Under the pieces are notes generated by a model. It was given only the letters and a program-made list of their open reading frames with translations, made no database searches and was not told the DNA's origin. This document shows positions 19,401-27,334 of a stretch of 64,000 bases of DNA, one piece after another. The DNA lies in NCBI GenBank assembly GCA_026002855.1, contig BPGD01000001.1, positions 186,001 through 250,000 on the forward strand, read 5' to 3'. The position numbers were made by a program, and so were the translations under genes. Position 1 is the first letter of the stretch. Every line of letters starts with the position of its first letter. This DNA is from Bryobacteraceae bacterium. Lineage in GTDB: Bacteria > Acidobacteriota > Terriglobia > Bryobacterales > Bryobacteraceae.

Positions 19401-19655
19401 GTACTGCGTTCCCAGGCGGATGATCGGCGACACTTCACCGCCTTTGCCGGAGAGGCGCAGACAGACGGCTTTCATCAGCTCCCGCAAGCCGCGCGTCGGA
19501 TAGGTGTTGCGGAAAAAGAGGGCGGGGTCGAGATAGTCCGGCAGGGCCGTGCCGTTGACCACCTGCGACAGGTCCGCCATGAACTGCTCGTCGCGCGTGG
19601 CTCCGCTCAATACGTCCGGCCTCGGCTGGCAGAGGTCAAAAATTGTCGGCGCCAT
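16425..19655 (-). CDS. DUF499 AAA-type ATPase, first gene of the defence operon
   Basis: The 1076-aa protein starts at MAPTIFDLCQPRPDVLSG, the usual opening of the family; an in-frame ATG 27 nt upstream is also possible. Walker A is LGTQYGGGKTHGL with K89, and Walker B is TLIMLDEISVY with D196-E197. Near residues 845-930 there is an immunoglobulin/PKD-like insert (PTTIGKGQSAEITVMVSGG, then VPPYTYT and TTTYQIEVTDSRG), followed by a proline-rich linker and a C-terminal domain. DUF499 proteins (COG1483) accompany DUF1156 methylases in predicted restriction-like anti-phage clusters. The gene leads the minus-strand operon and is transcribed divergently from the gene at 19907. Confidence 0.85.
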   Translation of the reverse strand: MAPTIFDLCQPRPDVLSGATRDEQFMADLSQVVNGTALPDYLDPALFFRNTYPTRGLRELMKAVCLRLSGKGGEVSPIIRLGTQYGGGKTHGLIAITHAARGMRGVANVSDFVDPALLPTGDVRIAALDGENTDPANGRQLEPGLKAYSLWGELAYQLGGAAAYERVRASDEKHIAPGAEILRELFGHQPTLIMLDEISVYLRKVERAFPDASRQFTAFVHALFKAVASTPQVALVYTLAIGKDDKAQDAYKEENERAAAALAEAESVAVRSSTALNPTAEDETADVLRVRLFETVDRTKAGEVIDAYAHLWANNKDSLPAEAASPGLKEQFARTYPLHPKLLEMLTEKTASLSTFQRTRGMLRLLARTVHLLWRNQPPDAYAIHIHHMDPGFEPIRTEIHEKIGMRQYAAAIKADVAAVPGDEPALAQRLDAQKFPGLPPVTSYVARTIFWHTLAFGDAARGVSPEQLRLAVCSPALEPAFVERARTAFQAEALYLDDRPGAPLRFMAEANLNQVIGRYMRDVDSGEVRAYLRDRIEKLFSLPRGEFNAVLFPAGPWEVPDDLADPRPLLVVLNYETTAIPADLRQPPPEIEDIFQFKGAERNHRELKNNLVFVAAAENGIANMQTLARRKLALGELRKPPNQQELADYQIEKVNAEYHALDLKISQAILQCYRHIFYPSATPMTGTTLPLGHTILELTNPDNPGNGQMHVERVLYEQKKLLTARDAPDSPAFVAKETGLAGRGEMTLQQLRLEYRKAPKLSILLHDTPLLECVRAGIQQGRFLYREGNQVWGPGDPSPVIQISDNTFLHTMEDAKAKQLWPRAEPLRLSFLANPTTIGKGQSAEITVMVSGGVPPYTYTSSDPRLNATATSETQRSAKVSPEATTTYQIEVTDSRGARQQATAMVAVREGGVITPVDLTPPPPPSPRPLEYTAEGPLATALSDLWEKARKAKCATIQRLVIRMFDASAVWKVHQAMATVAGGKVTVRLEAALAADGIEQLRVEYAGTVDKANATKGFLDTQLRAANESDFTASYAVVFEPPLPLDGDAPERFAKEITRYGGGEAFVEAQAGPAA

Positions 19656-19906
19656 GAGTGTTTTCACCGTCCGAACGGGCATCTTACTACGACCCCAGGC
19701 TCACCTGCTGAGCCAGCAACCCCAGTACACTGGCCCCAGCATGAGATGCCTCCGTTCGGCGCACCCCAAAATCCGGCTCGCATCAGTCCACAGAGGGAAC
19801 GGCCCCGGGCGTCTCCTGCACTCCAGGCTCCGGGTCTCACCACTAACCCGGTGGCCGTCGCAATGTCGCGAAGAACCTGTACCAGCCTAACTTGAGGAGA
19901 ATCGTC

Positions 19907-20569
19907 ATGTCCGATCCTGTCACCGACTGGACCAGCTTTGCCGCCTGGGCGGATCTCCGCCGCAACGACCAACGGGACTTCTGCCCCTTCTGGAATGAGC
20001 CGCTTACGCCGGAAACGCGCTTCCTCTACTACTCGACCACCGCTCCGTTGCCCTGCGCCGCCTTCGCCGGCCTGTACTCGGCCTGCCCCAACTGGCGTAT
20101 TCTGGCCTCGCAACTCCGCCATGACATCCTGCCCGAATGCTACGGCATCTACCTGTGCCGGCGCGAATGGGCCCGGAGCGATGATCCGATGACAGCGGAA
20201 GAGATCTTTCGCGGCGCCCTGGAGGCGGAGGTGTGCTGGTGCGACGAGTTGCCCCTCATGCAGGCCGTCCTGATTGAGGTCGACAAGGCGCTGGCCGCAG
20301 CCGACGAAGCCGCCGGCTGGCCGCATCTGGTGGAGGCCTGCCGGATCTTCAATCACGACTGGCGCACCTCCGGCTGGCTCTTCGAGCTGAAGATCTTTGC
20401 CGCGCTCCAGGACCTGATGGCAGACCTCGGCTACTTCAAAAACGGAGCCTACCTCGTCGACGACCCGGACGACCCCGATGATGCCGGACTTCTGGCGCAA
20501 CACTGCTTCCAGGATCCGGAAGCCAACCGCAAACTGCGGCGGTATCTGGCGGAATTCGTCCGCCTGTGA
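19907..20569 (+). CDS. hypothetical protein divergent from the defence operon
   Basis: The 220-aa product starts MSDPVTDWTSFAAWADLRR, with GAGGAG 8-13 nt upstream deciding the start. It is acidic and Trp-rich and has no transmembrane segment or recognised motif. Cysteines are scattered (DFCPFWNE, VCWCDEL), without a clear metal-binding spacing. It shares a roughly 250-bp intergenic region with the DUF499 operon, which runs the other way, so the two could be co-regulated. No function can be assigned. Confidence 0.65.
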   Translation: MSDPVTDWTSFAAWADLRRNDQRDFCPFWNEPLTPETRFLYYSTTAPLPCAAFAGLYSACPNWRILASQLRHDILPECYGIYLCRREWARSDDPMTAEEIFRGALEAEVCWCDELPLMQAVLIEVDKALAAADEAAGWPHLVEACRIFNHDWRTSGWLFELKIFAALQDLMADLGYFKNGAYLVDDPDDPDDAGLLAQHCFQDPEANRKLRRYLAEFVRL

Positions 20570-21098
20570 TGGCCTGCCGTGCCGACACGGCGATCTGCGC
20601 CTGGGTGCCACCAAACCAGCGATGAATTCTCATTTCGAGATTTCGACACGCCGATCTGCGCCCGCGAGCTGCTAACCGGGCAAGAATCGCTGCCGGTGCT
20701 CTGGAGGCGGCCGTTGACACCAAGCTTCCCTGCTGACTGAGGGCCAACTGCAAAATCCGGATGGCCTCGCACGGCCGCAAGCAGCCACGCCCACCGGGAA
20801 GCGCGTGCTGGAGACTGTGTTCGGCATTGAGCGTCGGCGGCCGCCGCCATCGGATCGGGCCGCCTCCTTGAGTCACTTGAGGCAGGACACGCCGGCATGA
20901 GCCTGCGCGCCCTTGGCAGCCAGCACAGGCGCCACCCGCCGCACCTGGGAAATCGGCAGTGCGCGCCTGTCGGGCAGCTCAGCCGGGCGGGCGCCGCCTT
21001 GGGCAAATACCCAGGCGTCGGGCTCGCTGTTCCGAAAACGGAACAAAGCGGCTGACACGCTGTGCCTCTGGAGGGGAATCCCCTTTTGCCAAATGGGG

Positions 21099-21258
21099 CG
21101 AGTGCAGCGTCGATGCTGCACTCGAAATTCCAAGGCAAGTAACTGATAGCCAGTGACTTATCGACAGTTTCTGCCGAGTGCCGTGTGCAGCCTAATAGAT
21201 GTAGAAATCCGGGCGCGCTCGCTTGAATTCCACACTACTATTCATGCTGCACACGGCA
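21099..21258. repeat. two nested inverted-repeat structures
   Basis: CGAGTGCAGC (21099-21108) pairs perfectly with 21115-21124 across a 6-nt loop. TGCCGTGTGCAGC (21179-21191) pairs perfectly with GCTGCACACGGCA (21246-21258) across 54 nt. The shared GTGCAGC/GCTGCAC core appears again near 21318-21336 (GATGCTGCACTCGG). They could be ends of a lost mobile element, protein-binding sites or a structured transcript. Confidence 0.45.
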
Positions 21259-21672
21259 GACGGCGAATTTCTGGGTTAAGTCATCGTCCATCAATGGGAT
21301 AAGACCCCTTCCCCCGATGCTGCACTCGGGCTGCACTCGTCCTCCGGCCCGGCCAGCGTCAAGCTGCCGCTCTCGAACTCTTCTGCTGACCTGCACGACT
21401 GCAGACACTTAACGAGTCCAGTCAGACTCATGAAATCTACGGACGACTCCGCTCCCCGAGCCGCTGGAGGCAGACTCGGCCCGGGAGCCTCGATGCATGG
21501 ATGCAGGCGGACGAGTTTCCCTGTGCGGGGGAAAATGCTGGTCTCCCGCGAGGCCCTCCATATCCCCGCCCTCGGCCCCCCCTCGCATGGCGCTAACGAT
21601 ACCTCAGCAATCCGATCCGGCAATTCGGAGGCGATACAGGGCCGTTTCCCACCAAACAGGTCGTTGCTATAG

Positions 21673-21781
21673 GAGCGTATAAGAGCGCATAAGAGCGAGA
21701 CCCGTCAAACAAAACCTGCCAGGCTTCAGGGGCTTCTGTTTGACGGAAGCGGGCGTAGTATACCGTATACTGTATACAGTA
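21673..21781. promoter_or_regulatory. AT-rich operator-like cluster with overlapping palindromes
   Basis: A 10-bp direct repeat (GAGCGTATAA, GAGCGCATAA) begins at 21673. CCGTCAAACA at 21702-21711 has its exact complement at 21737-21746. Two overlapping palindromes follow: AGTATAC-C-GTATACT at 21757-21771 and TACTGTATACAGTA at 21768-21781. Repeated GTATAC half-sites of this sort are typical of dimeric repressor operators. No intact gene now starts next to them, so this may be the regulatory region of a lost gene. Confidence 0.45.
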
Positions 21782-22589
21782 CTTAGGCCCACCTATCTGC
21801 CCTTCAAGCAGCCGCCATTCCGGATGCTGCCCCCCTGAGGCTTGAGCCGCCGTGGTGAGCCGATCTGTGCATTGAGGAGGCCGCAACGTGCGGCGCCGAG
21901 TTGGCACGGTGGGCGCACAAGGGCTGCGACAGGGAGCGGATCACGGCACGGGCCACAACGCCAGTGGCGCAGGCATGGCCTGCCGGTCGTCGTGACAGAG
22001 GCACCCGCGCCGGGCCGTTCGAGCGCAGACCGCTCCTGTGGGAATCGGCCGGGGACACGGCTTTGACTGCGAGCGGTACCAAAGCCCGTCGTGGCGGTTT
22101 GGGGGCCTTCAGCCACGGTGTTGGGCTTGTGCCGAGATTCTGGCCAGAAGACTCTTGAGGAGGGCCTTGGCAACCATGTTGGGGTCGCAAGGCCAGCGGC
22201 CGACCGCGATGAACCGCTCGGGACCGAGGCGGGCTGGTCGGTGGGCGACGGGGAGCCAGACGGTGACGAGAAGCTCGTTTCCTACGGAAAGAATGGCCCG
22301 AGAGCGCACGCAGGCGATGGGGTGGGCGAGGTGCCCGGACGGGCTGCCGGACCTCCTACGAGCCCGCCAAGGCCTTTGGCGGTAGTCTGGGGGCGCGCGA
22401 ATGAACAAGGCGCCGACCGCTTGGATAAGACGCGGTCTCGGTGCATGGCAAGGATTCCGAGAACGACGCGAACCACGACGGGCGTTTCAGACTGTCAAGC
22501 GCTCAGGGGGGATGAAGCCTTGGTCGCCAGGGTGCGCCGACGGGTCTTGCCCGTCACATTGGCCGTGGCTTCGTCGCGGCCTGAATCAG

Positions 22590-23105
22590 TGGACATCCCG
22601 AAGGAAGGCCGACATCGGACTCATGGCGCAGCGAGCCGCACGCCGAGCAATGGCTGCTGGCTTCCGTGGCCGCGCCCGAGCGGCGGAGCCGACATGAGTC
22701 CTGGCTGTCGAACCTGCCGGCGGAGACACCGCTCAACAAGCGGGTCGAACTGGCCAACCACCGCTGGATCCTCGAGCGAGACGATCCGGAGTTGACGCAG
22801 GAGCTCGCGGCTTTCGAGGGCCGCTCGTGGCGGGGCTTTCACCACCACGCGACAATCGGCGTGGCGGCTGATGAGTTTCTCGTGACCGAGCGGAGCCGAA
22901 TTTCGGCCTCGGCGCGTGCCAACCAGCTCGATCTCACCCTGCCGCCGCAGCCGGAAGGAAACCGGCCGCGGGGGAGCGAGAAAACCGGGACAGTGCGTTG
23001 AGCCATTCTCGATCGCGAGCCTGCGCCAGCGGCTGGCCAAGGCCATCGCCAGGCAGCTTCCCTGCTGCCCTTCTTGCGGGGCAAGACGTTTATGACCCAG
23101 TAGCA
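22590..23105 (+). pseudogene. IS701-family transposase remnant, copy A
   Basis: The plus strand encodes ESWLSNLPAETPLNKRVELA and, further on, FEGRSWRGFHHHAT. These are the characteristic C-terminal segments of IS701-family DDE transposases, including the conserved E in RWILERDDPELTQELAAF. The frame is shifted upstream (the SEPHAEQW part lies in another frame) and the 5' part is unrecognisable, so it is inactive. A closely related copy is at 38745-39222. Both end in the same sequence, GACGTTTATGACCCAGTAG, which probably marks the element's end. Confidence 0.7.
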
Positions 23106-23146
23106 TTAAGAATCGAGCAGAAACTGTCCAAACTTTGGGGGCCACC

Positions 23147-23401
23147 TCACAGCTCCACTTTCAGCTTTCCAATCTCCTGGTACAGCGCGTCCTTCTCCGG
23201 ATCGGAATCCGGCCGCGCCGCCCCGGCGCCGGCGAAGATCGACGGCAACTGCTCCAGAGCCTGCTTCTTCCACACGGCCACCAGATTCGGGGGCACTTCA
23301 TAGACCTTGGCGATCTCCGCGGCCGTCCGCACGCCCCGGATCGCCTCCACGGCCACCTTCGCCTTCAGACTCGGCGGGTACGACTTTCGCGTTCTCGGCA
23401 T
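23147..23401 (-). pseudogene. truncated IS3-family OrfA
   Basis: The 84-aa product (MPRTRKSYPPSLKAKVAVEA, then WKKQALEQLPSIFAG) is the HTH OrfA of an IS3-type element. It stops at KLKVEL, where the family normally continues, and no OrfB is present. Possible terminal repeats are TGTCCAAACTTTGGGGGCC near 23127 and TGTCCAAAAAACGGGGTCC near 23446. The fragment abuts IS701 remnant A, so this is a small graveyard of insertion sequences. Confidence 0.65.
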
Positions 23402-23515
23402 GGCTTCTCTCCATTCTCCATGCCGCCAACCCACTGATCCCGACTGTCCAAAAAACGGGGTCCACTTCTCTTGGACACCTCCGCTGGAAGCCCCTGCTGG
23501 GTGCTGCCGGGGCTG

Positions 23516-24127
23516 TCACGACGCCATGCGGGCGAGTGCAGGCGAGAACCGCCGGTAGAATTCGTCCCGATAGAGCGCGAGACGGTAGACCGTCCAGTGC
23601 CGCCCGTTGAGGAAGCGGTGCCTACAGAATTTGCCCTCGATGCGAAGCCCGGCTCCCAGCAATGCATCAAGACTGGGCCGGTTGTACTCGAACACGTCGC
23701 AATACAGCTTGTGGAACGGATAATAAGTGAACAAATGGTGAACAAACAGTAGCGCGGCGCGCGCCGCGATTCCTTTGCTGCGGCTGCCCGGCTCCACGAA
23801 TGCGGTGACAAAGGCGTAGCCATCCAGCAGATTGGCCTCGTACGAGTAGATGAAGCCCACCCGCCGGCCGGAGTGGAGAATCATAAAAAACAGGTGAAAG
23901 TAGCTGCGCAGGCGCGCTGTAAGAGCCTGAACAAACTCCTCTTGCGAGAGGATGTCTTTACGCATCGTCCACAGGTGTAATGAGGAAGGATCGGCCTCCC
24001 ACTGATGCAGGAGTTCCAAATCGGTGCGGCACAGCGGGGCCAGGGACAAGCCCCGGCAAGCGAGCCCGACTGGCGACACTGTCGGGTATGTCTGCGAGAC
24101 GCAATCAGAAGGCATTATCGGCGGCAT
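23516..24127 (-). CDS. GNAT-family N-acetyltransferase
   Basis: The 203-aa protein matches the RimJ/RimL-like GNAT fold. It has a helical opening with LCRTDLELLHQWEADPSS, a central GRRVGFIYSYEAN strand, the acetyl-CoA-binding turn PGSRSKGIAARAALLFVHHL (a variant of the Q/R-x-x-G-x-G/A loop), and late strands KLYCDVFEYNRPSLDALLGAG and KFCRHRFLNGRHWTVYRLAL. AAGGAGAAG lies just before the ATG. It follows a 66-aa gene on the same strand with an 85-nt gap and is divergent from the large system operon. The substrate is unknown; acetylation of a protein or small molecule is possible. Confidence 0.75.
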   Translation of the reverse strand: MPPIMPSDCVSQTYPTVSPVGLACRGLSLAPLCRTDLELLHQWEADPSSLHLWTMRKDILSQEEFVQALTARLRSYFHLFFMILHSGRRVGFIYSYEANLLDGYAFVTAFVEPGSRSKGIAARAALLFVHHLFTYYPFHKLYCDVFEYNRPSLDALLGAGLRIEGKFCRHRFLNGRHWTVYRLALYRDEFYRRFSPALARMAS

Positions 24128-24212
24128 TTCGCTCTTCTCCTTAAGTTGGCGCTCAAACCCAAGACCCGATCCCGGGCCCGCCCCAGAGAGCGGACCCGAG
24201 ATCGGGGGCCCG

Positions 24213-24413
24213 CTACTTCGATGAGGTGCGGTAAAGATCCTCTATTCCGCTTCTGTAAGGACCGGGGCAACCGCGGTGTAGAAGCTCCCAAATCGGATCG
24301 ATGCCGACGCCACTCTTGTTCTCGACCACTTCCACCCAAGCAAAGGGTAGCAGCCCCTCCCCACGGTTGACCCATTGCTGAAGAACATCAAATTCGAAAT
24401 CCTTCCTGTACAT
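24213..24413 (-). CDS. 66-aa hypothetical protein
   Basis: This small gene is supported by an excellent ribosome binding site, AAGGAGG, 5 nt before the ATG. The product MYRKDFEFDVLQQWVNRGEG and onward is acidic and aromatic, with VEVVENKSGVGIDPIW in the middle and a single cysteine. No family is recognised. It is the first gene of a short minus-strand unit with the GNAT gene. It starts about 150 bp from the divergent 77-aa gene, across a region with two inverted repeats. Confidence 0.55.
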   Translation of the reverse strand: MYRKDFEFDVLQQWVNRGEGLLPFAWVEVVENKSGVGIDPIWELLHRGCPGPYRSGIEDLYRTSSK

Positions 24414-24427
24414 GTAGCCTCCTTAAT

Positions 24428-24509
24428 GGAGTCCAAAGGACTCATCAGTGAATACGGCTCGGCCCCAACGGACCTTACAGCGCCTTATGCCGCGCGTACC
24501 CGCTGTAAG
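24428..24509. promoter_or_regulatory. divergent control region with two inverted repeats
   Basis: GAGTCC-AAA-GGACTC forms a perfect palindrome at about 24428-24442. CTTACAGCG at 24474-24482 has its exact complement at 24501-24509. Both lie between the minus-strand 66-aa/GNAT unit and the plus-strand operon that starts at 24564. They could be operators for a shared regulator or, for the second repeat, a leader hairpin. Confidence 0.45.
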
Positions 24510-24563
24510 AGATCGGCCGCCCACACCGTTTAATCCGATGAGTTGCTGTTTTCGGAGGTAACG

Positions 24564-24797
24564 ATGGCTGCATGGGAATGGCGGCAAGAACGAAGCGAAT
24601 CCGAACCCGGCTCGGTCATTGAGGTTCCAGGCTTGCCCGAACTCTTTGAGCAACTTTGCGTGGCCTATCCGATGCTTTCGCGGGACTCGGTGCGCCGCCT
24701 ACTCCGCCTGCCCCCGCAGATTCTGGCGCAAACCCGTGACGCTGCCAAGCAAGCGGAACCATGCCCCAAGGTGGGCATGCCTGACGGGAGAACATAG
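24564..24797 (+). CDS. 77-aa hypothetical protein, first gene of the NACHT operon
   Basis: GGAGG 6-10 nt before the ATG decides this start over the in-frame ATG at 24543. The product MAAWEWRQERSESEPGSVIE and onward is soluble, with a leucine-rich helical middle (ELFEQLCVAYPMLSRDSVRR) and two cysteines. No family is recognised. It ends 6 nt before the HerA-like ATPase gene, so the two are almost certainly co-translated, and a small partner or adaptor of the ATPase is a reasonable guess. Confidence 0.6.
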   Translation: MAAWEWRQERSESEPGSVIEVPGLPELFEQLCVAYPMLSRDSVRRLLRLPPQILAQTRDAAKQAEPCPKVGMPDGRT

Positions 24798-24803
24798 CCC
24801 GCA

Positions 24804-27257
24804 ATGTTGCAGATCCCATACGTACATATTGAGCCATCCTGTAACCAATGGCGCGCCGCGGTCGGTTTCCGGCTAACTGAACTGCTCTCCCAGCGCCTCG
24901 AGGGAGACAATGTCGCCGCGCGCATGCGCCTGTTGGCGGACGTTCACCAGCGCAGCGCGCGTCTGGCGGAGCTAATCGCAGCCCTGGAAGGGCCGGTGTC
25001 GGTTGAGATCCACCTGGCAAGTTGGCCGTCCCTGGAAGCCGAGCGCTCCGGCAAAATCGCGATCGCCCTCAGGCTCACTGTCGAAGCGGCGGCGCAGGAT
25101 GCAGCGGTAAGCACTTGCCTCTCGCACTACATCGGCCTGCAAGCTGCGCTCGCAACGCACTGGCAGGAAGCTTGGTTCACCCCACTTGCCGACGGCGCCG
25201 AGTTCCGGACGATGTTCCGCCCTTTCGCGCCCTATGCGGCAGTCAGCCTGGAGCGCAGGAGGGCGCGGCTAACGCTGGGTGAACCCTTCCGTTGTGACTC
25301 GGAACCAATTGGTTTCCATCCCCAGTCTCGACCCGGCTCGGCGCCGCTGGTCGTGGAACATTTGTTCCCATGGACGCCCAGTGGCGATGACTGGAATTCG
25401 CTGCTGGCAATGCTGCTCGGTTGGCCCACTCCCCAGTGGCTTGTTGTGCGGATGGTAACCCCGGTCAAGGCCGAGCCCCACCTGGAGCAGTTGCGGACGA
25501 CCCTGAAAAGCTGCGAACAGTTCTTGGCCGGGGCTGCAAGCGACCAGGTAATCTTTGCCGCCCAAGCCGACCAACTCCGCCGCCTCAGCTTGGTGCGCCT
25601 CGCTGAACTGAACCATCGGGTGGTCGGCATGGCAGTGCTGCTATTGGCGCCAGGGGAAGTGGATCCGATGCTGGCCTCGAGCGTTGGGCAATGTATTTCG
25701 CCCGGTCCTGCCCGCGGTCCCGACAGCGAACTGCTTGCAGGCGGTTTCTCCGTCTCTCCTTGCTGTGTGCGGCGCGCTCGCGAACCGTTCTTTTTGCCGC
25801 ATACCGAACCTTTCGCGCTAACCGAGGCCGCTTGCGCCTTCCGTCTGCCCTTGATCGCCGGCCGTGAGGACTTCGGACTGCCCGTGCGCAGAAGCCGGAC
25901 GTTGCCGTCGGACTTGCCAAGGCCAGCAAGCACGGCGCCGGGCTTCCTGCTGGCAATTAACCGGCACCGGGGCGTTGACCGCCCCATTCGGGTTTCCTTG
26001 CACCACCGATTCAAGCACGAAATCATCCTGGGAATGACGGGAACCGGGAAGTCTACCCATCTCCACGAGCTAATTCAGCGTGACCTCGATGCGGGGCACG
26101 GGGTTTGCCTGATTGATCCTCACGGCGAGCTGGCCGACGCGCTGCTCGATCGTTTTCCGAGGCAAAGGGAGGAAGACCTGATCCTTATAGATTTGGCCGA
26201 CCACGACTCGTGCCTGCCACTGAACTTCTTACGCTGGCGAACGATCCAAGAGAGAGACCTCGTCGTGGACGACCTCTATAACGCCTTTGACCGCATCTAT
26301 GATCTTCAGAAAATGGGGGGCCCCATCTTCGAGCGCTATTTTCGGGGCGCACTGCGGCTGTTGATGGGCGATGACCCCGATGCCAAGCCCGTCTTCACGC
26401 TGTTGGAGCTGCCGCTGTTTTTCCAGAACAGGGATTTCCGCCAGTACCTGGTACGGCGGATCCGCGACCCGCAACTGGCCGATTTTGTCGAAGAGGCCGA
26501 GGCCGTAAGCCACTCTGACCAATGGAGTCTCCCCAATCTCGCGCCCTACATCACCGGCAAGTTTACGCGCTTCCTGCAAGACGACCTGCTCCGCCGCATT
26601 GTGGGTCACGGGGAGATGAAACTGGATTTCTGTCAAATACTGGACCAACAGAAAGTGCTGATCTTGAAGCTCGGCCGCGGGCGATTCGGAGCGCAAGCCA
26701 CGGACATGCTCATGGGGATGCTGTTGAGCCGGTTTCGCTGCGTGGTGATGGCGCGGGCCGCGATCCCGCACGGCGGCCGCAGACCGTTTTTTCTGTATGT
26801 CGACGAAATCGGCTCACTGGCGAGCGATCCCAACTTCGCGCATCTGCTCTCGGAGGCCCGCAAGTATGAGTTGGGATTGGTGCTGGCCACGCAATACGCC
26901 AAACAGCTCGCGGGCGGCGGCTCGACCAACTTGCTGTCAGCCGTGCTGGGCAATGTGGGGACCGTAGCCTGCTTCCGGGTGGGGGTCGAGGATGCGGAGT
27001 TGCTGGCGCCGGTGTTTGCGCCCTATCTGACACCCCAGGACCTGATGGATCTGCCCAATTTTGAAGGCTACCTGCGACTTCATCTCAACCACAGCCCGAC
27101 GCGCCCCTCGAGTATTGTGACGCAAAAGCTCGAGAGGCCCGTTCCGCCGGGCCGCGCCCGTGAGCTCAGCGAGCGGAACCGGGCCCGTTGGATGGTGACG
27201 GCGAAGGAATGCGAGGAACGGATAGCCGAGCGCCGACACTTTATACGACGGCTCTGA
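24804..27257 (+). CDS. HerA/TraG-like DNA-pumping ATPase
   Basis: The 817-aa protein has an N-terminal half of about 380 residues with no recognised motif. A HerA/VirB4/TraG-type ATPase core follows: Walker A GMTGTGKSTHLHEL with K416, the paired segment VCLIDPHGELADALLDRFP, Walker B FFLYVDEIGSLASD with D667-E668, and the sensor-like LGLVLATQYAKQL. Such hexameric ATPases pump DNA in conjugation, in DNA-end processing with NurA, and in several anti-phage systems (for example with SIR2 or DUF4297 partners). Here no nuclease follows. It is 6 nt downstream of a small gene and 77 nt upstream of the sigma-factor gene, so it appears to lead the operon functionally. A mobilisation function for the island is the main alternative. 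Confidence 0.8.
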   Translation: MLQIPYVHIEPSCNQWRAAVGFRLTELLSQRLEGDNVAARMRLLADVHQRSARLAELIAALEGPVSVEIHLASWPSLEAERSGKIAIALRLTVEAAAQDAAVSTCLSHYIGLQAALATHWQEAWFTPLADGAEFRTMFRPFAPYAAVSLERRRARLTLGEPFRCDSEPIGFHPQSRPGSAPLVVEHLFPWTPSGDDWNSLLAMLLGWPTPQWLVVRMVTPVKAEPHLEQLRTTLKSCEQFLAGAASDQVIFAAQADQLRRLSLVRLAELNHRVVGMAVLLLAPGEVDPMLASSVGQCISPGPARGPDSELLAGGFSVSPCCVRRAREPFFLPHTEPFALTEAACAFRLPLIAGREDFGLPVRRSRTLPSDLPRPASTAPGFLLAINRHRGVDRPIRVSLHHRFKHEIILGMTGTGKSTHLHELIQRDLDAGHGVCLIDPHGELADALLDRFPRQREEDLILIDLADHDSCLPLNFLRWRTIQERDLVVDDLYNAFDRIYDLQKMGGPIFERYFRGALRLLMGDDPDAKPVFTLLELPLFFQNRDFRQYLVRRIRDPQLADFVEEAEAVSHSDQWSLPNLAPYITGKFTRFLQDDLLRRIVGHGEMKLDFCQILDQQKVLILKLGRGRFGAQATDMLMGMLLSRFRCVVMARAAIPHGGRRPFFLYVDEIGSLASDPNFAHLLSEARKYELGLVLATQYAKQLAGGGSTNLLSAVLGNVGTVACFRVGVEDAELLAPVFAPYLTPQDLMDLPNFEGYLRLHLNHSPTRPSSIVTQKLERPVPPGRARELSERNRARWMVTAKECEERIAERRHFIRRL

Positions 27258-27334
27258 CCCCGCGAGCCTCAAATGGCCGGCTGTTGAGCTGCTTGTTGAA
27301 GCGTCGTAAACTTGCCTTGAAAGGCTCGCATTCC

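Larger units (their letters stand above)
20570..22589. other. 2 kb non-coding, palindrome-rich region
   Basis: No frame shows protein-like character on either strand. A near-direct repeat of GCCGATCTGCGCC-type sequence occurs at about 20587 and 20651. The main content is the set of inverted repeats annotated at 21099-21258 and 21673-21781. The segment from about 22040 to 22590 may be a strongly decayed upstream part of the IS701 transposase whose 3' half is recognisable downstream. Confidence 0.4.

Noticed and set aside
9770-19655. Naming the operon as DISARM
   Set aside because: The drmA/drmB genes that define DISARM are absent; only the methylase, helicase and PLD features are shared.
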